A stretch of 64,000 nt of DNA. Origin: Sphingomonas sp. CCH10-B3. GTDB taxonomy: Bacteria > Pseudomonadota > Alphaproteobacteria > Sphingomonadales > Sphingomonadaceae. The translations under genes and the position numbers were made by a program. Under the pieces are notes generated by a model. That model did not search any database. It was given only the letters and a program-made list of their open reading frames with translations, and was not told the DNA's origin. Shown here one piece after another: positions 9,213 through 16,580 of this stretch (its first letter is position 1; each line of letters begins with the position of its first letter). Location: NCBI RefSeq assembly GCF_001556185.1, contig NZ_LSIJ01000085.1, forward strand, positions 5,632-69,631, in the 5' to 3' direction.

Positions 9213-12182
9213 ATGGCACGACGCCGACTTCTGACCGGAGACGAGCGCCGGCGCCTGTTCGATCCTCCTGTCCAAGAAACCGCGATCATTGGGCATTATA
9301 CCCTTTCTGCGGAAGATGTTGAATTGGTTGGGCGCCGCTATGGTCCAGCAAATCGCCTCGGTCTGGCTGCACAAATCGCTTTGATGCGACATCCCGGCTT
9401 TGGTCTGCAACCCGAGATCGGGCTTCCCGACGTCATTCTTCAGTACCTCGCGGCACAGTTATTCGTCGATCCTTCCTCCTTCTCTGCATATGGTCAGCGC
9501 GCGCAAACCCGTACCGATCATGCCGATCTCGTGGCGCGTTATCTTGGCATACGCCCGTTTCGACGCGGCGACCTGGCACTTGCCCTGAATCTTGCCGCGC
9601 AAGCCGCCGAGTATACAGACAGAGGTGAACCGATTGTTCGCGCCCTCATGGTTGGCCTGAAGGGTGAGCGGTTCATTCTTCCGTCAGGCGACACACTGGA
9701 ACGCGCCGGTCTTGCTGGCCGGGCACGCGCACGCAAAGCTGCCGCAGCCGCAATCGTCGAAGGCCTCAGCTCTGCTGAACTGACACGGCTAGACGAACTC
9801 GTAATCAACAACCCGGATTTCGGCATGACACCGCTGGCGTGGTTGCGTAATTTCGAAGAAGCCCCGACTGCGGCCAATATCAATGGCTTGCTTGAGCGCC
9901 TGCGCTATGTTCGCGGCATAGGTATCCACCCGGTAGTTGGGGGCGCCATTCCGGAATTCCGCTTTGCCCAATTTGTCCGCGAGGGCGGCGTGGCACCGGC
10001 ATTCCTGCTTTCGGATTACAGCGTCAATCGCAGGCGGGCGACGTTGACGGCCGCAGTGATCGACCTTGAGGCCAGACTTGCCGATGCCGCGATCCAAATG
10101 TTTGACCGACTTATCGGCGGCATGTTCACGCGCGCGCGGCGTGGGCGCGAGCGTCGCTACCAAGATAGTATTCAGTCGGTGGGGCAACTCATGCGGCTGT
10201 TTGGCGCCACGATTACAGCACTTGATGAGGCTGTCCAGAATGGCGGCGATCCGCTCGAATTGATTGACGAAGCGGTGGGCTGGCACCGGCTTGTTGCGGC
10301 AAAGGCCCAAGTAGATGCCCTTGCTGATCTTGCCGGCGAGGACGCACTGGTAACGGCAACCGAGCGTTACGCCACGCTACGGCGTTTCAGCCCGGCATTT
10401 CTGGACGCCTTCACCTTCAAGGCGTCTGGAACAGGGACGGCACTGATCAAAGCCATCGATGTCATTCGCGATGCGAACACACGAAAGTCGCGCGACCTTC
10501 CCGATGGCGTTCCACTGCCATTCCCCAATCGGCAGTGGAAGCGTCTCATCACCGAAAGCGGCCGTATCGACCGCCGACGTTATGAAATTGCGATCATGGC
10601 AACCTTGCGTGATCGTTTGCGCGCCGGTGATGTATGGATCGAGGGAACCCGCAACTATCAGCGCTTCGATGCCTATTTGCTGGGTCGGCGCGACGCCGCC
10701 AAAGTGGCGGATGTGCTTCCGTTCGATTCAAATGCTGCATCCTACCTCGCTGACCGGGCACGAAATCTTGACTGGCGGCTGCGCCGATTTGCCAAGCAGT
10801 TGAAAACAAACAAGCTTGAGGGAGTGTCGCTCGAACGAGACCGGCTCAAGCTTCAGCAAATGCCGCCTGTCACCCCACCGGAAGCTGAAGCCCTCGATCG
10901 CAAGCTCGATACCCTGCTTCCCCGCGTGCGCATCACCGAGCTGCTGCTTGAAGTCGCCGAACGCACTGGTTTTTTGAACGCATTCCGTGACCTGCGCTCA
11001 GGCAAGGAGCACGACAACCCCAGCACGGTACTCGCCGCAATTCTGGCTGATGGCACCAACCTCGGGCTGGAGCGGATGGCCAATGCCAGCGAAGGCGTCA
11101 GCTATGCCCAACTCGCATGGACCCACAACTGGTATCTTTCACCCGAGAACTATCAGGCCGCGCTGGCCATGATCATCTCAGCCCATCACGAATTACCATT
11201 CGCGCGGCATTGGGGCGCTGGCACCAGTTCGTCGTCCGATGGCCAGTTCTTCCGGTCGGGGCGGAGCCGTTCAGGGGCGGCGGACGTCAATGCCAAATAT
11301 GGCGCCGAACCTGGCGTGAAAATCTATTCTCACCTTTCCGATCACTTCGCATCATTCGGATCACGGATCATGTCCGCGACGGCAGGTGAAGCGCCTTACG
11401 TGCTCGACGGGCTTGTCCTGGGCGCCGGCAACCTTCCGTTGCATGAGCACTATACCGATACCGGCGGCGCCACCGATCATGTTTTCGCACTCTGCCACCT
11501 ACTCGGGTTCCGCTTCGCGCCCCGGCTGCGCGATATTGGCGACCGCAAGCTGGGTTCGATCGCTGCGCCATCGACATACAAGGGCATCGAAAATCTGATG
11601 GGCCGCACCATCAAAACGGCAGCGATCGAGGCCGATTGGGATGACATCGTCAGGATTGTCGCCTCAATCAAGGATGGCACGGTGGCGCCGTCAGTAATCT
11701 TGCGAAAACTTGCCGCCTACAAACGCCAGAACAGGCTGGATTTTGCATTGGCTGAACTGGGCCGTATCGAGCGCACTTTGTTCACGCTCGATTGGCTTGA
11801 ACAACCGGAACTGCGACGTGCCTGTCAGGCCGGTCTCAACAAAGGCGAGGCGAGGCACACGCTTGCCGCCGCCATCTATACCAACCGGCAGGGTCGGTTC
11901 ACCGATCGCTCGCTGGAAAATCAGGAATTTCGCGCATCTGGGCTGAACCTGCTGATTGCGGCGATTTCCTACTGGAACACGGTCTATCTCGACCGGGCCG
12001 CCCAGCACCTCAACGCTGTCGGCACGACGTTCGATGCGGCACTGCTTGCGCACCTTTCTCCGATGGGCTGGGCGCACATCAGTCTGACCGGCGATTACCT
12101 CTGGGAGCAGGCCAGGCGACTTCCAGCAGGTGAATTCCACCCACTCAACGAGCCAATGGCGCGGTTGAAGCGTGTAGCGTAG
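9213..12182 (+). CDS. tnpA: TnpA, Tn3-family transposase
   Basis: DDE transposase of 989 residues, a normal length for the Tn3 family. The start is the ATG at 9213 (MARRRLLTGDERRRLFDPP), preceded by GGGAGAG; the longer frame would overlap merA. The N-terminal half is the DNA-binding DUF4158-like region. The catalytic residues appear in SSSDGQFF, in YTDTGGATDHVF and in SLENQEF. The gene ends 12 bp before the inner edge of the right inverted repeat. No frameshift or internal stop is seen, so the enzyme is probably functional. Confidence 0.96.
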   Translation: MARRRLLTGDERRRLFDPPVQETAIIGHYTLSAEDVELVGRRYGPANRLGLAAQIALMRHPGFGLQPEIGLPDVILQYLAAQLFVDPSSFSAYGQRAQTRTDHADLVARYLGIRPFRRGDLALALNLAAQAAEYTDRGEPIVRALMVGLKGERFILPSGDTLERAGLAGRARARKAAAAAIVEGLSSAELTRLDELVINNPDFGMTPLAWLRNFEEAPTAANINGLLERLRYVRGIGIHPVVGGAIPEFRFAQFVREGGVAPAFLLSDYSVNRRRATLTAAVIDLEARLADAAIQMFDRLIGGMFTRARRGRERRYQDSIQSVGQLMRLFGATITALDEAVQNGGDPLELIDEAVGWHRLVAAKAQVDALADLAGEDALVTATERYATLRRFSPAFLDAFTFKASGTGTALIKAIDVIRDANTRKSRDLPDGVPLPFPNRQWKRLITESGRIDRRRYEIAIMATLRDRLRAGDVWIEGTRNYQRFDAYLLGRRDAAKVADVLPFDSNAASYLADRARNLDWRLRRFAKQLKTNKLEGVSLERDRLKLQQMPPVTPPEAEALDRKLDTLLPRVRITELLLEVAERTGFLNAFRDLRSGKEHDNPSTVLAAILADGTNLGLERMANASEGVSYAQLAWTHNWYLSPENYQAALAMIISAHHELPFARHWGAGTSSSSDGQFFRSGRSRSGAADVNAKYGAEPGVKIYSHLSDHFASFGSRIMSATAGEAPYVLDGLVLGAGNLPLHEHYTDTGGATDHVFALCHLLGFRFAPRLRDIGDRKLGSIAAPSTYKGIENLMGRTIKTAAIEADWDDIVRIVASIKDGTVAPSVILRKLAAYKRQNRLDFALAELGRIERTLFTLDWLEQPELRRACQAGLNKGEARHTLAAAIYTNRQGRFTDRSLENQEFRASGLNLLIAAISYWNTVYLDRAAQHLNAVGTTFDAALLAHLSPMGWAHISLTGDYLWEQARRLPAGEFHPLNEPMARLKRVA

Positions 12183-12194
12183 CCCATGTTCCGC

Positions 12195-12242
12195 TTATGT
12201 CCGAGAAATCGTTGTCTGGCGAACAAACCTTGAGGTGACGCC
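12195..12242 (-). repeat. right terminal inverted repeat of the mercury transposon
   Basis: Reverse-complement partner of 5636-5683 (41 of 48 identical), with the same outer end. It lies just after the tnpA stop. Confidence 0.88.
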
Positions 12243-12248
12243 TTCATA
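12243..12248. repeat. target-site duplication, right copy (TTCATA)
   Basis: Second copy of the 6-bp direct repeat. Joined to the left flank it restores a czcC leader with AGAGGA about 11 nt before the ATG, the presumed original ribosome site. Confidence 0.85.
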
Positions 12249-12298
12249 GTGCATGATCCTCTAGGGTAGTCAGTCGACGCGCGCGGCGTCGGCGAGAC

Positions 12299-12754
12299 TC
12301 AACCGCGAGGCGGACGCAGAAGCTTAGATGGGTCGATCCCGCTGGGGAGCGATGGAGTTAATATCGACCACACGCGAGCGGCGACGATGGCCGCAACCGG
12401 CGCAGCCCTCGCGCCATCGAAAGCAACCCAGTGGCCTGCGGCGTGGGCAAGAAGGTGAGCTGGCCCGTCGCCGTCGGCCTGCTTTGCCGGAGCCTGATCG
12501 TCATGATCGATCATAACCGCATGGTCGTGATCGTCATCAGAATGGGTATCGACCATGGCGACTTGAACCGGGCCGTGATCGTGAACCATGGCGCTATGCC
12601 ATCCCGATACTGCGACAAGCCCGAGGACAGCGGCCAGCGCCAACACGACTCCTAGGATCGCAACAGAGGAACGCTGCACCGCCATCATTTGCAGCGTAAG
12701 CCGACGCAAAAAACGGGGCAAGGAAATCACTTGCCGGTCAATTCGAGCGTTCAC
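12299..12754 (-). CDS. His/Asp-rich exported or membrane-anchored protein, former first gene of the czc operon
   Basis: A 151-residue protein from a GTG at 12754; an ATG at 12688 (MAVQRSSVAILG region) is an alternative start, and neither has a clear ribosome site. One hydrophobic segment (SVAILGVVLALAAVLGLVAV) is followed by an acidic/His-rich stretch (HDHGPVQVAMVDTHSDDDHDHAV) that could bind metal, and a tail ending LLRPPRG. After removing the transposon, its stop lies 51 bp from the czcC start on the same strand, so it was probably the first gene of the czc operon, comparable in position to CzcI-type proteins. I do not recognise a named family. Confidence 0.65.
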   Translation of the reverse strand: MNARIDRQVISLPRFLRRLTLQMMAVQRSSVAILGVVLALAAVLGLVAVSGWHSAMVHDHGPVQVAMVDTHSDDDHDHAVMIDHDDQAPAKQADGDGPAHLLAHAAGHWVAFDGARAAPVAAIVAARVWSILTPSLPSGIDPSKLLRPPRG

Positions 12755-12807
12755 GCTATTTCAGCCTGCTCGACATTATACCAGCGCCTTGGCGGCGAGA
12801 CACGACA

Positions 12808-12999
12808 TCAGGACGTGCCCCCCTTTGCGGAACGGTCGGTCAGCTTTGCCAAGCGGTGTGGCAGGTCGCTCATGACGCGGCGTGCATCACCAGGTCGCAG
12901 GTTACGCCAACGCCGGACCTCGTCGCGCGTGCGGCCACACCCCCGGCACCATCCGGTGCGGGCATCGAAACCACATAGATCGACGCAAGGCGATCGCAT
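12808..12999 (-). CDS. DUF1289 small cysteine-rich protein
   Basis: A 63-residue protein matching the DUF1289 pattern: SPCVDLCGFD then GWCRGCGRTRDEVRRW, four cysteines that probably bind iron or zinc. Function is unknown. Its ATG shares one base with the stop of the upstream nickel/cobalt exporter (TGATG), so it is translationally coupled to that gene. Confidence 0.8.
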   Translation of the reverse strand: MRSPCVDLCGFDARTGWCRGCGRTRDEVRRWRNLRPGDARRVMSDLPHRLAKLTDRSAKGGTS

Positions 13000-14123
13000 C
13001 AGATCGCGCCGATCCGACTGAGGCCTTGCAAGCCGGAATAGGCCATGTAGCCCGCGATCACGAGCATCAGGCCCGCCGACGCATAAGGCGCCTTGCGCGC
13101 GAAGTCGCCGAACCCTGACCAGCGCTTGCGGATGTGCGTGACGCTGAGCGATGCGATGACGCCGGCGCTGACCATCGTCACGGCAAGGCCGACGCTGAAC
13201 GCGCTCACCAGCACGACACCGAGCGCGAGACGCTTGAGCTGGAGGCAGAGCAGGAGGACGGTGACGGCTGCGGGGCAGGGGATCAGCCCGCCCGTCAGGC
13301 CGAACAGCGCGATCTGGCCGGTCGTTACCTGACGATCGGCGAACCGGCGGCTGATATCGGCGGCGTGGGCGCGCTCATGCGCGTTCATGTAGGCATCGTC
13401 GCCCGTGACCTTCAGTCCATCATGCCCGTGGCCGTGATCGTGCCCGTGTTCGGCGAATGTGAGGTCGTAGTCATGGCTGTGGCCGCCGTGGCCCAGCGAG
13501 ACGCGCGCGTTGAAGGCGTGCGGTTCCGGGATCTCCTCGACGCTTTCGATGTAATCGCCCCGATCGACGAAGCGGAATGTCTGCGAACGGCCTTCGCCGC
13601 GATCCGTTGTGAGGATAACATCCGCCGCTTTCCAGCCACCCTTGGCAAAGCTCGCCCGCCAGCGCGGCGGCACGCCATCCTCGAAAATCTCCAGACGCAT
13701 CATGCCGTGGCCGGTGTCGATCGTGCGGATCTCGTCCTCGCCGTGATGGTGGTGGTGATCGTGCGCGGCTTCGGCCTTCTGATCGGCACGCGTGCGCCAA
13801 ATCATCCATAGACCGATGCCAAGAACGATGACGGCCGAGCCGAGCAGGAGGTAAGGCTCGGTCGTTTCGGTGTTGATGCCGCGCCCGAGATATTGCCCGC
13901 CAAGCGCGATGCCCCACACGATCGCGGTGTGCGAAAGCGCCGCGCACAGGCCGAGCAGGACGGCTTGGCCAACAGTGCCACGCACTGCGATAATAAACGC
14001 AGCCATCATGGTCTTGGAATGGCCGGGCTCCAGCCCGTGCAGCGCACCGAGCAGCAGCGCGGTCGGGATGAACAGCCAGAGATTGGAGCTGCCCTGTTGA
14101 ACGAGTTCGGCGAAAGAGGTCAT
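12999..14123 (-). CDS. rcnA: RcnA-type nickel/cobalt efflux transporter
   Basis: NiCoT/RcnA-superfamily exporter of 374 residues in the inner membrane. Seen are the motif LHGLEPGHSKTMM near residue 30, a first set of membrane helices, a long cytoplasmic loop with His tracts (HDHHHHHGED, then GHGGHSHDYD and EHGHDHGHGHDG), and a second transmembrane half with the family motif GLTGGLIPCPAAV. I chose the ATG at 14123 (MTSFAELVQQ) over a GTG-type start 15 bases upstream. It is divergent from the rcnR-like gene; the 137-bp region between them holds two G/C-tract operators. Ni/Co specificity is inferred from family and regulator. Confidence 0.88.
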   Translation of the reverse strand: MTSFAELVQQGSSNLWLFIPTALLLGALHGLEPGHSKTMMAAFIIAVRGTVGQAVLLGLCAALSHTAIVWGIALGGQYLGRGINTETTEPYLLLGSAVIVLGIGLWMIWRTRADQKAEAAHDHHHHHGEDEIRTIDTGHGMMRLEIFEDGVPPRWRASFAKGGWKAADVILTTDRGEGRSQTFRFVDRGDYIESVEEIPEPHAFNARVSLGHGGHSHDYDLTFAEHGHDHGHGHDGLKVTGDDAYMNAHERAHAADISRRFADRQVTTGQIALFGLTGGLIPCPAAVTVLLLCLQLKRLALGVVLVSAFSVGLAVTMVSAGVIASLSVTHIRKRWSGFGDFARKAPYASAGLMLVIAGYMAYSGLQGLSRIGAI

Positions 14124-14183
14124 GGTGCGTCCCGGCAAGCCCGGCGGTCGCGACCGATCGGACGTGAAGTTCGGGCAGGTCCA

Positions 14184-14222
14184 TATCCCCCCATGGGGAT
14201 AGAGTCTATCCCCCCGGGGGGT
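14184..14222. promoter_or_regulatory. two RcnR/CsoR-type G/C-tract operators
   Basis: TATCCCCCCATGGGGATA at 14184-14201 and TATCCCCCCGGGGGGT at 14207-14222 match the known architecture of RcnR sites, a run of G/C flanked by AT-rich steps. They lie between the divergent exporter and repressor genes, so the repressor probably controls both. A third copy is at 14571. Confidence 0.75.
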
Positions 14223-14260
14223 TGCTCGACAAAGTTCGTCCGTTTGTCTTATAGGGTGAC

Positions 14261-14530
14261 ATGGCCCATTACGATCATTCCAATCATCCCGCGATCATCA
14301 AGCGGCTCAACCGTGCGACCGGGCACCTGAAAAGCATCGTCGGGATGATCGAAGAGCAACGGCCGTGCGTCGATATCGCGCAGCAGCTTCAGGCGGTGGA
14401 GAACGCGATCGCCAGCGCCAAGCGCGCGCTCATCAACGATCATATCGATCACTGCTTGGTTCACGCCGAAGAGGGCGAGGGGACAAAGGTGGCGGTGGAG
14501 CAGTTCCGGGCGATATCCAAATACTGGTGA
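14261..14530 (+). CDS. rcnR: RcnR/CsoR-family metal-sensing repressor
   Basis: All-helical DUF156 repressor of 89 residues. The residues expected for Ni/Co sensing in RcnR are present: His3 at the N-terminus, Cys36 (RPCVDIAQQL), His61 and His64 (NDHIDHCL). FrmR-type formaldehyde sensors share Cys36 but are less likely here given the adjacent metal exporter and G/C-tract operators. The start is supported by the N-terminal MAHYDHSNH. It is divergent from rcnA and probably autoregulated. Confidence 0.85.
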   Translation: MAHYDHSNHPAIIKRLNRATGHLKSIVGMIEEQRPCVDIAQQLQAVENAIASAKRALINDHIDHCLVHAEEGEGTKVAVEQFRAISKYW

Positions 14531-14570
14531 TCGCCTAATCGGACAGGGTTGATCGGATTCGGCTTGTACA

Positions 14571-14588
14571 TATGCCCCCCAGGGGATA
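14571..14588. promoter_or_regulatory. third RcnR-type operator, upstream of the mntP riboswitch
   Basis: TATGCCCCCCAGGGGATA agrees with the operator at 14184-14201 at 15 of 18 positions. It lies after rcnR and just before the yybP-ykoY element, suggesting that the same repressor also controls the mntP transcript. Confidence 0.65.
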
Positions 14589-14597
14589 CGGGCGTCT

Positions 14598-14710
14598 CAC
14601 TCTTGGGGAGTAGCTACCCGCTGTTGCGGGGCCATCGTCAACATCCTTGAACCTTCCGGTTCGTGGCGATGGCAGCAGATTTTGATCTGCCCGGCGAGAC
14701 CAACGATGCG
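14598..14710 (+). ncRNA. yybP-ykoY manganese riboswitch
   Basis: The diagnostic bases of the class are present in order: CTTGGGGAGTAGC (14602-14614), a GC hairpin (CTACCCGC...GCGGGG), CGTCAACAT (14635-14643), and GGCGAGACCAA (14693-14703). This class senses Mn(II) and typically turns on mntP-type exporters, which is exactly the gene that follows at 14774. The presence of the riboswitch also argues against any start codon at 14663. Boundaries are approximate. Confidence 0.88.
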
Positions 14711-14773
14711 CTACCTCTCTCGTGGCCGGAGGTGGATTGCGTCGTTCGGTTGACGGCCCTTGGACGTATATCA

Positions 14774-15337
14774 ATGACGGGTTTGCTAACGCTCGGCGCT
14801 CTTGGCGCCAGCTTGTCGGTCGACGCCTTCGCTGCGGCGGTGGGGAAGGGTGCGACCAATCAGCGCAATCGTTGGCGCGATGCCTTACGTGTCGGCGCCG
14901 TGTTCGGCTTCTTCGAGGCGATCACGCCGGCGATTGGCTGGGCGATCGGCCTGGCGCTGAGCACTTGGATCGCGGCAGTCGATCATTGGATAGCCTTCTT
15001 CCTGCTTTTCGGCGTCGGCGGGCATATGATCCATGCAGCGACGAAAAGCGACGTGGACGCGGGTCAGCGCGCTCAGACCGGCGTGTGGCGACTGGTCGTT
15101 ACCGCGCTCGCCACCAGCATCGATGCAACGGCGGTGGGTGTCAGTCTCGCGGTCATGCAGGTCAATATCCTGACCGCGTGCCTCATCATTGGCGGGATCA
15201 CCACGGTCGTCGCCACGATCGGCGTCATGCTCGGCAAGCACGCGGGACGGTATATCGGCCGCTATGCAGAGATGCTGGGCGGGCTGACGCTCATCCTCAT
15301 CGGCGGCACGATCCTCTACCAGCACCTCACCGCCTGA
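14774..15337 (+). CDS. mntP: MntP-type manganese efflux pump
   Basis: Inner-membrane protein of 187 residues with six hydrophobic segments, the usual MntP size. It contains the paired family motifs GALGASLSVDAFAAAVGKG near residue 6 and TSIDATAVGVSLAV near residue 110, whose aspartates are needed for Mn export in characterised members. I chose the ATG at 14774 (MTGLLTLGALG) because it gives the family N-terminus and sits about 60 bp after the riboswitch core. The final helix contains EMLGGLTLILIGG, also typical. Confidence 0.9.
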   Translation: MTGLLTLGALGASLSVDAFAAAVGKGATNQRNRWRDALRVGAVFGFFEAITPAIGWAIGLALSTWIAAVDHWIAFFLLFGVGGHMIHAATKSDVDAGQRAQTGVWRLVVTALATSIDATAVGVSLAVMQVNILTACLIIGGITTVVATIGVMLGKHAGRYIGRYAEMLGGLTLILIGGTILYQHLTA

Positions 15338-15347
15338 CCTCAAACCA

Positions 15348-15384
15348 GCGCGCCGCTTGCTCGCTTGGCGGGGAAGCGGCGCGC
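15348..15384. terminator. bidirectional hairpin between convergent genes
   Basis: Perfect 11-bp arms GCGCGCCGCTT (15348-15358) and AAGCGGCGCGC (15374-15384) enclose a 15-nt loop between the mntP stop and the end of the convergent small gene. There is only a weak T stretch after the stem, so efficiency is uncertain. Confidence 0.6.
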
Positions 15385-15394
15385 GATTTCGCAG

Positions 15395-15592
15395 CTAGTC
15401 CGCGATAAAGCTGCCGCGTCCTCCCCGGAACGCGCCGACGACATTGCCACGATCCCAATGGCCGGACAGGATGCCGCGCCGGGGGATGCTTCCGACCGGC
15501 TTGCGGCGCGCGGCGAGTAGCCGCGCGCGGCGTGTATCGCGATCGATGGGCAAGCCCGTCATGATGTCGATGGCGGTGCGCAGCGGGGTCAT
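15395..15592 (-). CDS. small hypothetical protein, last gene of the ardC operon
   Basis: A 65-residue basic protein (MTPLRTAIDIMTGLPIDRD then RRARLLAARRKP). Its ATG overlaps the stop of the DUF7673-like gene by 2-4 nt (ATGA), which supports its reality. The C-terminus ends GNVVGAFRGGRGSFIAD. No family recognised. Confidence 0.6.
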   Translation of the reverse strand: MTPLRTAIDIMTGLPIDRDTRRARLLAARRKPVGSIPRRGILSGHWDRGNVVGAFRGGRGSFIAD

Positions 15593-15906
15593 GCGGGCCG
15601 CCACTGCTCGACCAGCGCCGCCATCGCGTCGCGGTAGCCCCAAGCATCGGGATAGACGGACGGCTCGGCCGCCAGATGCGCCATGACGATGAGCATGTCT
15701 TCCGAGATGCCGGGATCGCAATTGCAGAGGTGAAGGACCGGAAAATGGCCCCATGCACTGCCGTCCCACCATGCCAACAGGAAGTCGGCCGCACGCGAGG
15801 CTTGGCCGGTATCGGACCCGGCGACGACGATCAGGCGGGCAATGGCCTCGCCAACGTCCTCGAAGCTGACAGCCCGGATTGCGGGGCGGCGTTGGGGTGG
15901 GCTCAT
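15589..15906 (-). CDS. DUF7673-like small plasmid protein
   Basis: A 105-residue protein of the ardC-associated set; I believe it matches DUF7673, though this is from memory of the pattern FLLAWWDGSAWGHFPVLHLCNCD followed by a Trp/Tyr-rich tail. An upstream TTG at 15930 that overlaps the preceding stop is an alternative start; I chose the ATG at 15906 (MSPPQRRPAIRAV). Function unknown. Flanked by overlapping genes on both sides. Confidence 0.65.
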   Translation of the reverse strand: MSPPQRRPAIRAVSFEDVGEAIARLIVVAGSDTGQASRAADFLLAWWDGSAWGHFPVLHLCNCDPGISEDMLIVMAHLAAEPSVYPDAWGYRDAMAALVEQWRPA

Positions 15907-15926
15907 GACTATTCGCTTCTGCTCCT

Positions 15927-16580
15927 TCAAGCGTGGAAGGGGACGGGGACCAACAGCGCATCATCGATCGGCTCGACGTCGCGCAGCTCCACCATCACGA
16001 TCTTCTCTACCCGCTCGGCGCCGGTCGGATCGAGATAAACATAGGTGTGGCCTGCAAACACCGGGCTGCACAAGCGCCAGATCACGCCTTTCCGACCGAT
16101 GCGGCGTTCCGCGCGCCCGTCATAGGATGCGAAAGCGCCCGCAATCCGGACCCGCTGCGCGATCCGCAGCCAATTGGCTGCGCCGTCGATGACGACGGCC
16201 AGTTCCTCCGGCGAAAGAGCCGGTCGGCCGATGCCGAACGTCGCTTGGGGATCGCGCGCGATCCGGGACAGCTTCTCCTCGACCGGTTCCGGTTTCCAGT
16301 CGCTGACTGGCCCGGGGGCGGCCTTGTACATATGCGTTACCGGCTTCCCGCCGAACAGGTCGGGTTGTACGCCGACAAGGCGGCGGTGGAACATCGCCTT
16401 GTGATAGTCGCGCCGCCATTGCGCTTCGGGGGTCAGCGGCTTCGCATTTGGGCCATCGCGCATGATCGCGACCAGCTCGTTAAACTCCTCCTCGCTCACC
16501 GTGGCGACGCTCGGGTCAAAGACAATGCGCGCCGCCACGCCCCGGCCCCCGTCGGGGCCGGGATCGTCGGCGGCGGTCAC
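15927..16580 (-). CDS. hypothetical protein coupled to ardC
   Basis: A 217-residue protein from a GTG at 16580 that overlaps the ardC stop (GTGA). It has a proline-poor, Trp-containing middle (WRRDYHKAMFHRRLVGVQPDLFGG) and a C-terminal part rich in basic and aromatic residues (WRLCSPVFAGHTYVYLDPTG). No membrane segment. I do not recognise a family; its position after ardC is common in sphingomonad plasmids as far as I recall. Confidence 0.65.
   Translation of the reverse strand: MTAADDPGPDGGRGVAARIVFDPSVATVSEEEFNELVAIMRDGPNAKPLTPEAQWRRDYHKAMFHRRLVGVQPDLFGGKPVTHMYKAAPGPVSDWKPEPVEEKLSRIARDPQATFGIGRPALSPEELAVVIDGAANWLRIAQRVRIAGAFASYDGRAERRIGRKGVIWRLCSPVFAGHTYVYLDPTGAERVEKIVMVELRDVEPIDDALLVPVPFHA

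Larger units (their letters stand above)
5636..12242. mobile_element. Tn3-family mercury-resistance transposon (6.6 kb, complete)
   Basis: A complete unit transposon carrying tnpR, merR, merT, merP, merA and tnpA. The terminal inverted repeats at 5636-5683 and 12195-12242 match at 41 of 48 positions by hand alignment, including a perfect outer 14 bp beginning GGCGTCACCTCAAG. Both ends are flanked by the direct repeat TTCATA. The mer genes lie between tnpR and tnpA instead of outside the transposition genes as in Tn21 and Tn501. The TnpA DDE motifs and the TnpR catalytic serine are intact, so the element looks potentially mobile. It separates czcC from the small gene that formerly preceded it. 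Confidence 0.93.

Noticed and set aside
14663..14773. N-terminal extension of MntP
   Set aside because: This stretch contains the 3' part of the yybP-ykoY riboswitch and lacks family similarity.
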